The notes under the pieces were generated by a model. The model searched no databases. It had not been told where the DNA came from and worked only from the letters and a program-made list of their open reading frames with translations. From a virus, in the IMG/VR virus record IMGVR_UViG_3300014720_000021, positions 1-64,000 of that record: 64,000 nucleotides of DNA. One strand, written 5' to 3'. Both the position numbers and the translations under genes were made by a program. This document shows positions 22,524-30,981 of this stretch, piece after piece; the first letter of the stretch is position 1, and the number at the start of each line of letters is the position of its first letter.

Positions 22524-22541
22524 TGTACACAATTGTGTACA
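22524..22541. promoter_or_regulatory. 18-bp perfect palindrome, probable operator (copy 2)
   Basis: TGTACACAATTGTGTACA, identical to 9055-9072 including the flanking AATA and C. It lies just upstream of the promoter of the membrane gene at 22611. Confidence 0.6.
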
Positions 22542-22610
22542 CAATACACCCCAATTTGCACATATCAAAATCTTTTTGTATTTTTGCATAAACCTCTAAA
22601 ACAATAATAA

Positions 22611-22826
22611 ATGCAAAATTTCTTAGAAACTCTATTCGGTGGCGTAATACTACTACTAATGCTATTCGGGATAGCTATCGTAATGGCTGTACCAACATAC
22701 CTAATTTGGAATTGGATTATGCCCGATATATTCACATCACTTCACGAAATTACTCTCGGTCAAGCACTCGGTCTGAATATGCTATCAGCCATACTATTCA
22801 AATCATCTTCAAACTCCAAAGACTAA
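22611..22826 (+). CDS. Small membrane protein
   Basis: 71 aa with a hydrophobic N-terminal segment (residues 9-35) and a C-terminal amphipathic part. The pattern PTYLIWNWIMPDIF and ITLGQALGLNMLSAILFK is familiar from short phage and bacterial membrane proteins of unknown role. The palindrome upstream suggests regulation shared with the 9104 gene. Confidence 0.7.
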   Translation: MQNFLETLFGGVILLLMLFGIAIVMAVPTYLIWNWIMPDIFTSLHEITLGQALGLNMLSAILFKSSSNSKD

Positions 22827-22830
22827 CAAT

Positions 22831-22983
22831 ATGAAAGGTAGTCTGATTTTTTCTTGGGGTAAATATGGCGGATTCTACTATAAAAAAGGTAAATCAAGCA
22901 CACGAATATGTTTAGGATATATCGCTATAACATATATGCCCGAAGATATTGATGATGTATTTAAACGATTGCTGCAAAAGTAG
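22831..22983 (+). CDS. 50-aa hypothetical protein
   Basis: Compact, basic and aromatic (SWGKYGGFYYKKGKSS). It lies four bases after the membrane protein gene and shares its promoter. The GGFYxxKG pattern recurs in small phage proteins of unknown role. Confidence 0.6.
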   Translation: MKGSLIFSWGKYGGFYYKKGKSSTRICLGYIAITYMPEDIDDVFKRLLQK

Positions 22984-23064
22984 TAAAAACTTTCATAAAA
23001 AAAAACTTGCACAGTAATTTTTTTCGCATTACATTTGTTGCCGTAATCTTAAAACAACAACACA

Positions 23065-23607
23065 ATGAACAACTTACTTGACCTAATCGTTTCTTTCAGC
23101 AAAACAAACGGATGCACCTTTGTTCGTATCAAAGATTATACGAACGCACAAGGCGAAGTACAAGATGTTACAATCAACGTAGGCGTATCTTACGAAAACG
23201 CCAAAGCTAAGGACATCGAAACGCTCAAAACACTTGACGTTTCAGCATTGAACCACAACTACGAAGGCATTGACAACATTTTGTTGGAAGAAGCAAGAGA
23301 AGAACTACTTGCCGCAGCTATCAAGCCAAACAAAGCTATGAGCAACGGTCAAAAAGACGCTTATACGCACCTTGTTAAAGGTATCAAAGTTCACAACGAA
23401 ACAAAAGAACTTTACGTGTACGGAACAAAGGTAAACGGCACAAAGGTTGTTAAGACCGAAGGCGAATATAAAGAAGATACTCGCAGACCTTTGACAATCG
23501 CTAAAGACATCATTCGCAAGGAACTACGAACCCCGAAATACCGTCAGTACAAAGTTAGCGAACTGAAAGCCGTAAACGCGAACGGGGCAACATTGGAACT
23601 CAACTAA
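23065..23607 (+). CDS. Conserved phage protein, probably abundant
   Basis: 180 aa. From memory the pattern (RIKDYTNAQGEVQDVTINVG, then RRPLTIAKDIIRKELRTPKYR) recurs in uncharacterised phage proteins. Codon use differs from its neighbours: AAC, ATC, GAC and GCC are favoured, as in highly expressed genes. It is the last gene of the rightward block and ends at a strong terminator. Confidence 0.7.
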   Translation: MNNLLDLIVSFSKTNGCTFVRIKDYTNAQGEVQDVTINVGVSYENAKAKDIETLKTLDVSALNHNYEGIDNILLEEAREELLAAAIKPNKAMSNGQKDAYTHLVKGIKVHNETKELYVYGTKVNGTKVVKTEGEYKEDTRRPLTIAKDIIRKELRTPKYRQYKVSELKAVNANGATLELN

Positions 23608-23630
23608 ACCCCAATAACAAAAAAAAATGA

Positions 23631-23659
23631 AACCTGCAAGAAATTGCAGGTTTTTTTTT
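23631..23659 (+). terminator. Strong intrinsic terminator
   Basis: AACCTGCAA, GAAA loop, TTGCAGGTT followed by T's. It closes the rightward early block. Confidence 0.9.
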
Positions 23660-24204
23660 ACCATAAAACGTATGCACGTTATTAAAGCCCTCTAAAGCAC
23701 TCAATTTATTCAGATAGGTATTGATATGGTTAAAATAAGTTAGTGCATTAGACACAATGTTATAGGTACCAGGGCTGGTATATCCCCTCCCTCCGTACCC
23801 CTCCCTCCCGTAAACCCTCTTACATACCCCCCTATACGTTGTTATATAGTGGGGGGCGATTACGTAAATAAAATTTTTGGGAGATTTTTGCAATATTTCA
23901 AAGGTCGCCTTTCCCTAAAATCGAAATGAATATCTTTTATGGGGGTGGCCTTAAAAATTTTTGGGAAAAAAATTAAGGTGTGTATATATTGGTAAAATTT
24001 ACTGATGGGTAAATTGGGTGGGTAAATAGATTACGTATATTGGTTTACGTTTTGTGTTTATTTTCGGTAAAATTGTAATGGATATAAAAAATGGGGGTGG
24101 GTTAAAAAAATTCCTGGAAAAAAATTTTGGTATTTTTTAGGTGTTTAAAAGGCTCTTTGGTCTGAATTGATTAACGATTCATATATTGGTAATATTTTCA
24201 TTTG
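23660..24204. other. Non-coding convergent junction with G/C tracts
   Basis: No credible gene in 545 bp between the rightward and leftward blocks. It holds a pyrimidine-rich C tract (about 23786-23832), a hairpin CCCCCCTATA (23827-23836) with TATAGTGGGGGG (23845-23856), repeated GATTACGTA (about 23858 and 24030), and two related blocks ATGGGGGTGG followed by A/T tracts (about 23938 and 24091). G-runs are otherwise rare in this AT-rich DNA. Confidence 0.6.
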
Positions 24205-24918
24205 TTATTTACTGAAGATGTTGTAGGTTTTACTAGCGGAGGTGATATTACCATCAATATCTGTGGTCTTGGTAGTTTCAATTGCATACCCGACCAATTT
24301 ATCACCCATTTCTTTGAACATATCGATTAACAGGTAAACGTTACCACTGGTATTGTCTTTATTTTTCATATTGTTAAGTACTTCACCCATTTCACGTCTT
24401 AGATTTTCGAAGGTATTCTTAATATCATTTGCGTTCCATTCTTTGCCGTCAACCACCCCATCTTTAGCGTCAATCAGCATTGCTAATGATTGTGCGTCCA
24501 CGTTGGTTTCATTTGCATACCCTAGCACTATGTTTAAGTATTCTGGGTCTATGTTTATTGGTTCACCACCTGCGGCCATACTAGCTGTTGATACCATAAC
24601 TAATGCTACCATAACTGTAAGTATTACCAGTGCTTTAATTAGGTTTGGGTATTTATCGTATAGGTTTTTAATTTTACCGATTATCCAATTTAACATTTTG
24701 CCTATTTTATTTCCGTATTTTTTTAGGTCATTAAAATAGCTTTTAAGTTTGTTAACTGTTGTACCCACGAAATTAATTAATTTATCTTCCATACCTTCGT
24801 TAAGTTGTTTTAGATTATTGAAGAATTCGGATTCTGATATTATTCCGTTCATATAAGCGTCTATTTTATATTCATCATTTGATGCTATAATGTTTTCGTA
24901 TATCGGTAAAAGTTTCAT
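24205..24918 (-). CDS. Membrane protein of unknown function
   Basis: 237 aa. An amphipathic N-terminal half is followed by one hydrophobic helix (about residues 93-115, ALVILTVMVALVMVSTAS) and an acidic C-terminal domain. It could be a virion or host-envelope protein. It lies six bases after the ParB-like gene upstream, so probably the same operon. Confidence 0.6.
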   Translation of the reverse strand: MKLLPIYENIIASNDEYKIDAYMNGIISESEFFNNLKQLNEGMEDKLINFVGTTVNKLKSYFNDLKKYGNKIGKMLNWIIGKIKNLYDKYPNLIKALVILTVMVALVMVSTASMAAGGEPINIDPEYLNIVLGYANETNVDAQSLAMLIDAKDGVVDGKEWNANDIKNTFENLRREMGEVLNNMKNKDNTSGNVYLLIDMFKEMGDKLVGYAIETTKTTDIDGNITSASKTYNIFSK

Positions 24919-24924
24919 TAATAA

Positions 24925-25500
24925 CTATAATAGTTTTTTGGATATATTCTTATATTCAATAAGTTTTTTTCTTAATTGGGTTTTAATCGAGTTTGTTTCA
25001 TTGGTTATTTTGGTATTGAGTTTATTGAACACATATCTATGGAAGTCATCGTAGGACATATTAGGTGCGATTGTCATTATTGGTGAGGTTCTGATTTCCA
25101 GATTCATATTAAGTGGTTTACCCAATATTTTAGCGGCCATATATCTATGGTGACCATCTTCTAAGTAGAATCCTTTCTTATGTTCCTTATCTTCTCGGAA
25201 TGTGACATCTATGGGTTCTGACAAGTTTATTTTTTCGGCCCATTTCTTTGGTGTGAGTCCGCTCTGTCGTATTTCCCATTTAACATTTTCCAAGTCATCT
25301 TTCCATTTAATCTTTAGTTTGTCTGGGGTTATTGTTGTTAAATCATCTTCTGAGAATCCGTGGGCCAATCGGTCCAATAGGTCGATGGGTATGCCACCGC
25401 TTCTCAATAGTTGTTCATCAGACTCGAACTTTGAAATGAATTTTTTAAGTTCTGGTATGAATTTCTCATCACTGATATTTAAACCTTTATATTTTATCAT
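24925..25500 (-). CDS. ParB-fold protein
   Basis: 191 aa. LEDGHHRYMAAKILGKPLNM is a ParB/sulfiredoxin-fold nucleotide-binding box (compare DGHHR with GERR). There is no HTH, so it is not a classical partition protein; such stand-alone folds can be ATP/CTP-dependent enzymes. It precedes the membrane protein gene. Confidence 0.7.
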   Translation of the reverse strand: MIKYKGLNISDEKFIPELKKFISKFESDEQLLRSGGIPIDLLDRLAHGFSEDDLTTITPDKLKIKWKDDLENVKWEIRQSGLTPKKWAEKINLSEPIDVTFREDKEHKKGFYLEDGHHRYMAAKILGKPLNMNLEIRTSPIMTIAPNMSYDDFHRYVFNKLNTKITNETNSIKTQLRKKLIEYKNISKKLL

Positions 25501-25534
25501 ATGATATCAATAATATTGGATGTTCATCTATAAT

Positions 25535-25576
25535 ATTAGCTTTTTGGATATTTTTGAGTTTATCTATTTTTCTAAT
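25535..25576 (-). repeat. About 40-bp duplicate of the 5' end of the 26584 gene
   Basis: On the minus strand this stretch encodes RKIDKLKNIQKANI, the same as the N-terminus of the gene starting at 26584. The two copies flank that gene in direct orientation. It is probably the remnant of a duplicated gene start. Confidence 0.75.
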
Positions 25577-25585
25577 TTTTGTTTA

Positions 25586-26584
25586 TCAATTAGGGTTGAT
25601 GAATTGTGCAAATTCTCCACTTTCTAGTCCGTCTGGTGCTGCGTTTTTATTTACATATGAGAATTTTAGATTTTTATCACCGACTTTCATTGAGCATTGG
25701 ATGTAGGTTATTTTTTCTAGGTTCAAGTTTTTAAATTCATATGCGTTTTCTATCGCGAAGATTTCTTGGGCTGCTTCTTGGTTTTCCATGTCAAGCAATC
25801 TTTTGGGCATTTTGGTTTCGGTTGAGGTTGGTGCTAGGCTGAATATGTAGTTAACTTCATCTGGTGTGAGTTCAGCGATATCATCTTGATAATTGAGGAA
25901 GTATTTTGTTTTGCCTTTTTTAACACCTTCTCTTTTATTATAGATTGCTAATCGTTTGGTGCCAGTGGTCTGGTGTTGTTGGAATGGTGTACCTTCTATG
26001 TTTTCCCATCCTTGGCCTCTTGGGTCATTCGGGTCTATTTTGCCACCGTCTGACCATTCAATTCCGTATTTATCATAGACTTTTTTGACGTCTGCGTCTT
26101 TATCGGCTTTATTTTTTATATTACCCCATTGGATTGTGAAGCTTTTGGTTGAATAAATCTTAGATGGTATTGATTCACCTTTAATGGTTTTTTGTGCGAA
26201 TGGATTTTTGAATGTTTTTCCGCTATCTTTTGCTGTTTTCCATTCTTCTGAGTTTACCATGTCAGTGAAGGCTCTGTTTCCTAATTTTCTGGCGATGTCT
26301 TCAAGGGTTGACATATCTTCATTTTTTATAGTAACGTTTGTTTTGACGTTATTTGTGTAACCGACAGTCATGAACCAACTATCATTTGGTTGGTATTTTG
26401 AGAACATTTTAAGCAATGTTTCAGGGTTATCTGTGGTTTCCCCTAGGAATTCTGCCATTGAGATTCTTTCTTCGGACAATAGGTTTTCTTCTTCATTGAT
26501 GAAGAAACCTTTAGTTTGCAGGTAACGTTGTTCAGCTAATATATTAGCTTTTTGGATATTTTTGAGTTTATCTATTTTTCTCAT
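25586..26584 (-). CDS. Hypothetical protein, possible internal virion protein
   Basis: 332 aa, soluble. The basic N-terminus MRKIDKLKNIQKANILAEQ has an L-x-E site that could be cut by a T4-type prohead protease. No domain recognised. A late-type element ATATTTATAA (26610-26601 on the minus strand) lies 16 bases upstream of the start. Confidence 0.6.
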   Translation of the reverse strand: MRKIDKLKNIQKANILAEQRYLQTKGFFINEEENLLSEERISMAEFLGETTDNPETLLKMFSKYQPNDSWFMTVGYTNNVKTNVTIKNEDMSTLEDIARKLGNRAFTDMVNSEEWKTAKDSGKTFKNPFAQKTIKGESIPSKIYSTKSFTIQWGNIKNKADKDADVKKVYDKYGIEWSDGGKIDPNDPRGQGWENIEGTPFQQHQTTGTKRLAIYNKREGVKKGKTKYFLNYQDDIAELTPDEVNYIFSLAPTSTETKMPKRLLDMENQEAAQEIFAIENAYEFKNLNLEKITYIQCSMKVGDKNLKFSYVNKNAAPDGLESGEFAQFINPN

Positions 26585-26600
26585 AATAATAATTGTTTAA

Positions 26601-26611
26601 TTATAAATATT
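26601..26611 (-). promoter_or_regulatory. Candidate late promoter
   Basis: ATATTTATAAT on the minus strand upstream of the 26584 gene. The same element precedes several other right-half genes. It contains TATTTATA, the reverse complement of the T4 late -10 box. Confidence 0.5.
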
Positions 26612-26644
26612 GATTATTTTCTAAATGTTTGGTATATTTGTATT

Positions 26645-27100
26645 ATGGCAAATTACAATTTTAAGGCTGACCTATCGATTGGTGAAGAGGGTGAATTGAC
26701 TGTTTTGGTTGATTTGGAATCAATGGGTGCTAAATTCATTGATAATAACAAAGATAATCAATATGATTTATTGGTTGAGCGGGGTGGTAAGTCACTGACC
26801 TATGAGATTAAAACTGATGTTTATTGTTTTCCTCAGTTTGACACTGGGAATATGTTCATAGAGTTTGAATCTAGGGAAAAGCCATCTGGTATTAGTGTGA
26901 CCATTGCGGATTGGTTTGTAATGTATTATAAATATCTTAAGCAGATTTGGTATATTAGGACTGATGATTTAAAAGCTTTGATAGCTAACAACACATTTTA
27001 CATGACTGAGTTCAGTGGTGACCAGAATAGTAATACTAAGGGTTATTTAATACCGAGAGAAGATTATAAAAAACACTTTATTGTAAGGGGAGTGAGATGA
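26645..27100 (+). CDS. PD-(D/E)XK nuclease-like protein, leaderless
   Basis: 151 aa from ATG 26645, four bases after TATATTTG (26633-26640). The layout fits an endonuclease fold: Glu14 in GEEGE, Asp41 in NQYDLLVE and Glu54-x-Lys56 in YEIKTD, then FIEFESREKPSGI and a Trp-rich end. Phage proteins of this kind may resolve junctions or cut DNA. Its stop overlaps the next start (ATGA). Confidence 0.65.
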   Translation: MANYNFKADLSIGEEGELTVLVDLESMGAKFIDNNKDNQYDLLVERGGKSLTYEIKTDVYCFPQFDTGNMFIEFESREKPSGISVTIADWFVMYYKYLKQIWYIRTDDLKALIANNTFYMTEFSGDQNSNTKGYLIPREDYKKHFIVRGVR

Positions 27101-27351
27101 AATTAACAATTGAATTGGTACCGTCAACAGCATGGTACAGTAATGTGCGAAGTAATGTTTCGAAAGAGGTTTGGGATATTATTCGAAAAAAGTCATATGC
27201 TAAGGCGAATTACAAATGTGAGGTTTGTGGTGATGTTGGGACTAATCAAGGTGTTGGTCATAAGGTTGAATGTCATGAGATATGGCATTATGATGATGAT
27301 TCTCATACACAAACGTTGACTGGTTTAATTTCTTTATGTCCTATTTTATGA
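27097..27351 (+). pseudogene. Truncated HNH-type protein
   Basis: 84 aa. YKCEVCG, ECHEIWHYDDD and LTGLISLCPI are the start of an HNH domain in which LCPxCHxxKH should follow. The frame instead stops right after LCPIL, removing the second half of the zinc site. It is probably an inactivated homing-type or defence nuclease cut short by a deletion; the leftward gene's 3' end follows at 27390. Confidence 0.6.
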
Positions 27352-27389
27352 ATTTGTTGGAACATATTCAGGATTTTTTGATTTGGTGT

Positions 27390-27752
27390 TTACTTATAGC
27401 TGTCTAATAGATTCTTAATTATTTGGTCAAATTTGGCTAAAGATTCTGTATCTAATCCAGATATTGCGTTTTGACTTCTTAGGTCGTTTAGTACTGTTTT
27501 GGTTACTTTGATACTTGGTTGTTCGTATCTATCAGATTCCTTTGTTTTATAGACGATAGGTTTTTTAGTGGTTTCTTTATTACCAGTTAATTGGTCATAT
27601 AGTTCATCGATACCTATACTTACTTCGCCAGATTTCATACCTTTTAGTTTCATTATAATTTTTTGGTCTGAGGTTAGTGTTATGTTGATATTTCTATCCT
27701 CTCTGGTGATGTTACTTTCACGTATTACGTCTTTATCCAATGATGTTGCCAT
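27390..27752 (-). CDS. Hypothetical protein
   Basis: 120 aa, charged, no recognised domain. It overlaps the next upstream gene by one base. Confidence 0.6.
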   Translation of the reverse strand: MATSLDKDVIRESNITREDRNINITLTSDQKIIMKLKGMKSGEVSIGIDELYDQLTGNKETTKKPIVYKTKESDRYEQPSIKVTKTVLNDLRSQNAISGLDTESLAKFDQIIKNLLDSYK

Positions 27753-27955
27753 TAGTTAAGTTTTTTAGTTAAGTAATTTTTGATTCCATAGCCTAATGGT
27801 ATTGGCCAAAGTATAATATTTGTAATTGTGCTAAGATGGTCTTTAAATGGGTTGTAATCACCACCATTTTGCAAAAACATTACATTTAAAATTATTACTA
27901 GTATTCCAATAATAAACCAAATTAAAAATGCGGTAATATAATATATTGTAACCAT
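27752..27955 (-). CDS. Small membrane protein
   Basis: 67 aa with two hydrophobic segments (residues 3-27 and about 42-56). Part of the leftward small-gene operon. Confidence 0.6.
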   Translation of the reverse strand: MVTIYYITAFLIWFIIGILVIILNVMFLQNGGDYNPFKDHLSTITNIILWPIPLGYGIKNYLTKKLN

Positions 27956-27974
27956 AATGTTTATTTTTTTTTTG

Positions 27975-28475
27975 TTAATCCCAAAATCTTCTTATGTTAT
28001 GTGCAATTAGTTTCCATAACAATTCTTCGGCTCTTTCTTGTTTTGCTTGTGATTCTTTAAGTAGTTTGCTATGCATTTTATCTATCTCATCAGCATTGGG
28101 TCTGCTTTTGTATCCCCATTCTAATGTATTCATATCTTTAAATTCTGATGGTACGAAATTGAAGTCCAAAACATCATCACCGTACAGTTCTTTTAGTTTA
28201 TCTTGATATTCCAAAGCATATGTATCGTCATAAACCTTTTCCATTAGTGATACAATGATTCTAATTCGTTTAGCGTCATCTTTTGCTGATACGCCCCACG
28301 CATTGTCGGATTCCATATATTCAGCTTGGTCCAATAGTGCTCGTTTGAACATATCGATTGAGTATGAATAGTCAAAATCGTATTTGTTCCATATTAATGG
28401 TAACCAACGTTTGAGGTTACGGAATTGATTTCTCTTACGTCTGAAAAAGTATGTTATGTTATCTAGAAGTTTCAT
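27975..28475 (-). CDS. Conserved phage protein (RWLPLIW family)
   Basis: 166 aa. The basic start with RNLKRWLPLIWNKYDFDYSY, followed by a helical part, resembles a protein common in T4-like and Bacteroidota phages with unknown role. It overlaps the upstream gene by 17 bases. Confidence 0.7.
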   Translation of the reverse strand: MKLLDNITYFFRRKRNQFRNLKRWLPLIWNKYDFDYSYSIDMFKRALLDQAEYMESDNAWGVSAKDDAKRIRIIVSLMEKVYDDTYALEYQDKLKELYGDDVLDFNFVPSEFKDMNTLEWGYKSRPNADEIDKMHSKLLKESQAKQERAEELLWKLIAHNIRRFWD

Positions 28476-28668
28476 TTTCTGTATACCATAAACGAATTTT
28501 CGTTTTATTTAATTTAATTGTTTTCCATATTGGGAAGGGTAGTGTTTTTTCATCGACATAGTTTAATGTTTCAAATTTGAAATAACTAATGTCGTTACCG
28601 TTTAAATATAACTCCATGTCATTTATGGTGTCAAAATCTTTACTTTTTAATTTACTAATATTCATCAT
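28459..28668 (-). CDS. Small hypothetical protein
   Basis: 69 aa, no recognised domain. Starts 11 bases after the P-loop kinase gene. Confidence 0.55.
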   Translation of the reverse strand: MMNISKLKSKDFDTINDMELYLNGNDISYFKFETLNYVDEKTLPFPIWKTIKLNKTKIRLWYTENETSR

Positions 28669-28679
28669 GATTTTTCATT

Positions 28680-29207
28680 TTAATCAATTAATTTCTTTAT
28701 TTCAGTCACAAAATCCACACCTTCATCATCCACAACTTCAACGGCATTTAAATGGTTCAGTTCGTCTTCAAGGTTATCCAATACCATGGTTATTTTTTCA
28801 CAACCGTATTCAATCCAATACATTTCGTTAATCCAAGTATTCCAATTGGAATCGATTAGTTGAATGAATGATTCTGGGTTACCTCTATCTCGATATCTTT
28901 GTATGAATTCTTCTTTTCTGGTTTGGCAAGGAAAAACTAAGTAGAAAAAAATACAATTATCTAATAGTGCGTCCCTAACTTCTTTATGTGAAGATACGAA
29001 AATATATTCATATTTACCAATATTAGATTTAATGTGTTCAATATAATTCTGAGGAAATTCTGGATTTCTCTCATTAGTATTATTACCATTTTCGTCTTTT
29101 ACCCAACTAAAATTACTTGAGTCGCTATCCAATGATTTTTCTGGGTATTTTTTATGAAAAAATGATTTGCCAGTTCCAGGAAATGCTGATACTATTTTTG
29201 TTCTCAT
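28680..29207 (-). CDS. P-loop kinase-like protein
   Basis: 175 aa. FPGTGKS (residues 9-15) is a Walker A motif and the following DSDSSNFSW a likely substrate loop. QRYRDRGNPESF looks like the lid of nucleotide-kinase folds. It may phosphorylate a nucleotide for DNA synthesis; substrate unknown. Confidence 0.7.
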   Translation of the reverse strand: MRTKIVSAFPGTGKSFFHKKYPEKSLDSDSSNFSWVKDENGNNTNERNPEFPQNYIEHIKSNIGKYEYIFVSSHKEVRDALLDNCIFFYLVFPCQTRKEEFIQRYRDRGNPESFIQLIDSNWNTWINEMYWIEYGCEKITMVLDNLEDELNHLNAVEVVDDEGVDFVTEIKKLID

Positions 29208-29208
29208 A

Positions 29209-29319
29209 TTATTTATTTTTAAGAAGTTTAGCTAATTCATCTAATTTAATTTTTAATTCGGGGTGATAATCTTCGGCTTTAGTATAAAATGGTTTTAATG
29301 TTACCCATATGGTTCTCAA
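29209..29319 (-). CDS. Putative 36-aa protein with TTG start
   Basis: This frame fills the gap between two genes and ends one base before the kinase start. It has no ATG; TTG at 29319-29317 is the only candidate. Content (WVTLKPFYTKAEDYHPEL) looks protein-like. Confidence 0.4.
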   Translation of the reverse strand: MRTIWVTLKPFYTKAEDYHPELKIKLDELAKLLKNK

Positions 29320-29343
29320 ACGGCCACGATTAGTGTTTCAATT

Positions 29344-29529
29344 TTATTTTCCATTAACAAATCTTTTGCTAATTATTTTACGTAATTTGGTTTCTATTTC
29401 ATTTTCAGTTTCATCATCTAAATTATACCACCAATCATCAAAACCATTTAATGTGCAAAGGTAGTCAATAATTTCAGCTACAGACTTAAAAACCTCTCTA
29501 TTAATTGTTTTTATTTTTTTCGGTTGCAT
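29344..29529 (-). CDS. Small hypothetical protein
   Basis: 61 aa, basic ends, no recognised domain. The ATG at 29529 overlaps the stop of the upstream gene (ATGA). Confidence 0.55.
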   Translation of the reverse strand: MQPKKIKTINREVFKSVAEIIDYLCTLNGFDDWWYNLDDETENEIETKLRKIISKRFVNGK

Positions 29530-29744
29530 CAAAGTTCTTTTTTGTACTTCTTAATAACGTCTAACCAAATCTCAGTAATTGTAATCTGGTCTTCGACTGG
29601 CATTATTTGATTAAATTCCAAGCCATTTTGAGTCATTCTATTATAGACCTCATTCTGAACATCAGTTTTATGTCTCCAAAATTCAATATCATTTAATGTT
29701 AAACCATACTTCTTAGTTAAACTTCCCATCATTTCTTCTTCCAT
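29529..29744 (-). CDS. Small hypothetical protein
   Basis: 71 aa, helical, no recognised domain. Its beginning overlaps the end of the GTG-started frame upstream. Confidence 0.55.
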   Translation of the reverse strand: MEEEMMGSLTKKYGLTLNDIEFWRHKTDVQNEVYNRMTQNGLEFNQIMPVEDQITITEIWLDVIKKYKKEL

Positions 29745-29838
29745 AATATATATAATCTAAAATCGATTTGTTGGTTCCTAATATAATATGTGGCGCATAG
29801 GTTGGGTACCATTTTTCTTTACATTTTTTACCTATCAC
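29713..29838 (-). CDS. Putative 41-aa protein with GTG start
   Basis: The GTG at 29838 overlaps the end of the upstream gene, and the frame (CKEKWYPTYAPHIILGTNKS) covers an otherwise empty gap, ending inside the next gene. The tight overlaps match the local style, but the start is not proven. Confidence 0.45.
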   Translation of the reverse strand: MIGKKCKEKWYPTYAPHIILGTNKSILDYIYYGRRNDGKFN

Positions 29839-30031
29839 GTTTTTTTCCACCATATTTTTCAATATTTTTTAAAACTTCTTTTTTCTTTTCCAGTTTTTCT
29901 TGAGGTGTTAAATGTCTGGGACCCAATTCTTCATATAAAATACCAGTATCTGGGTCATAGTATATGAAGGTTCTTATTGTTTGTTTTGGGAATTCAGGAA
30001 TCAATCCAATTTTCAATAAATCACTCATCAT
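29828..30031 (-). CDS. Small hypothetical protein
   Basis: 67 aa, very basic C-terminus (NIEKYGGKKRDR). Overlaps the upstream gene by 11 bases. Confidence 0.55.
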   Translation of the reverse strand: MMSDLLKIGLIPEFPKQTIRTFIYYDPDTGILYEELGPRHLTPQEKLEKKKEVLKNIEKYGGKKRDR

Positions 30032-30326
30032 TATCTAAGTTAATTGTATTCAAAACTTCTTTAATGCGTTTTAAATCTTTAAAGTTATTTTTTAATCTAT
30101 TATTTTCCTTAATGAGATTTAGATGTGATTCATTTAGCGCATTAATTGCACATGTTAAGCATTGTCTGGCATACTTATCACCAAGAAATTCTTTATCGCA
30201 ATTAGCGCATGTTGTTAAATACATACCTGGTGCATAACCCAGTATTGGATAATTTAAACCTTTTATATGCTGAACCTCAATTGATTTATCTACAGGGATT
30301 CCGTTATAGTTAAATTCGTCACTCAT
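30021..30326 (-). CDS. Small zinc-finger protein
   Basis: 101 aa. Cys pairs TCANCDKEF and RQCLTC, separated by about 15 residues, form a zinc site similar to short phage proteins with APGxYxxxCxxC. A coiled-coil tail follows. Overlaps the upstream gene by four bases. Confidence 0.65.
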   Translation of the reverse strand: MSDEFNYNGIPVDKSIEVQHIKGLNYPILGYAPGMYLTTCANCDKEFLGDKYARQCLTCAINALNESHLNLIKENNRLKNNFKDLKRIKEVLNTINLDNDE

Positions 30327-30778
30327 TTTAATTCTTTTAAATCTAAATTACTTAAATACGAAAACTCATTAATTTTAAATCGTTCGATTCTATTAGGTGA
30401 TGATGACAAGTATTTCACCACAACCTCATCTCTGTCAATATCTTCAACCCGAACCTCAACAGGTACCAAAGAACCCAAATCCATTTTAACGGTCTTACCT
30501 ATTAATGCATGTTTTTCACTCTCTTTTTTAATAATATTATTCCATTCATCATTAAGAACCACTTCCATTCGTTCATCGTTAAAGTTTGTGAATGCAACTG
30601 CTAATGCTGAACCCATATCAAACTCAGTTTCTGAAAAGGTGAATAAAAGTTCGCCAGTATCGTCATAAACATTAACATAATCGATACTGTTCAGATATTC
30701 AATATAAAGATAGTTTTCTTCTCTTGAGCCGTAAGGTCCTTCAGATAGATATTTTATTTTTCTATATGTTCTACTCAT
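30323..30778 (-). CDS. Hypothetical protein
   Basis: 151 aa, acidic, beta-rich, no recognised domain. Overlaps its neighbours by four and one bases. Confidence 0.6.
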   Translation of the reverse strand: MSRTYRKIKYLSEGPYGSREENYLYIEYLNSIDYVNVYDDTGELLFTFSETEFDMGSALAVAFTNFNDERMEVVLNDEWNNIIKKESEKHALIGKTVKMDLGSLVPVEVRVEDIDRDEVVVKYLSSSPNRIERFKINEFSYLSNLDLKELK

Positions 30779-30963
30779 TATTTTTTAAATAAAAGTTTAA
30801 ATGGATTACCGAAATGGCTTTCAAAGAATGACATTTTCAATGCCTGTTTGAATTCCTTACGTTTATTTTTAGGAACCATTTTGATACATTGCTTATGTGT
30901 ATATCCTTCGTTTCGCCATTTGCTATACATTTTCTTATGTCTATCAGCACGAGTTAATCCCAT
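30778..30963 (-). CDS. Small basic protein
   Basis: 61 aa, strongly basic (KMVPKNKRKEFKQALK), perhaps nucleic-acid binding. No domain recognised. Confidence 0.55.
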   Translation of the reverse strand: MGLTRADRHKKMYSKWRNEGYTHKQCIKMVPKNKRKEFKQALKMSFFESHFGNPFKLLFKK

Positions 30964-30981
30964 TACTTCACAATTTTACCT

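Noticed and set aside
24353-24739. Plus-strand open frame of 128 codons
   Set aside because: It is a shadow of the minus-strand membrane protein gene, with no promoter or leader.
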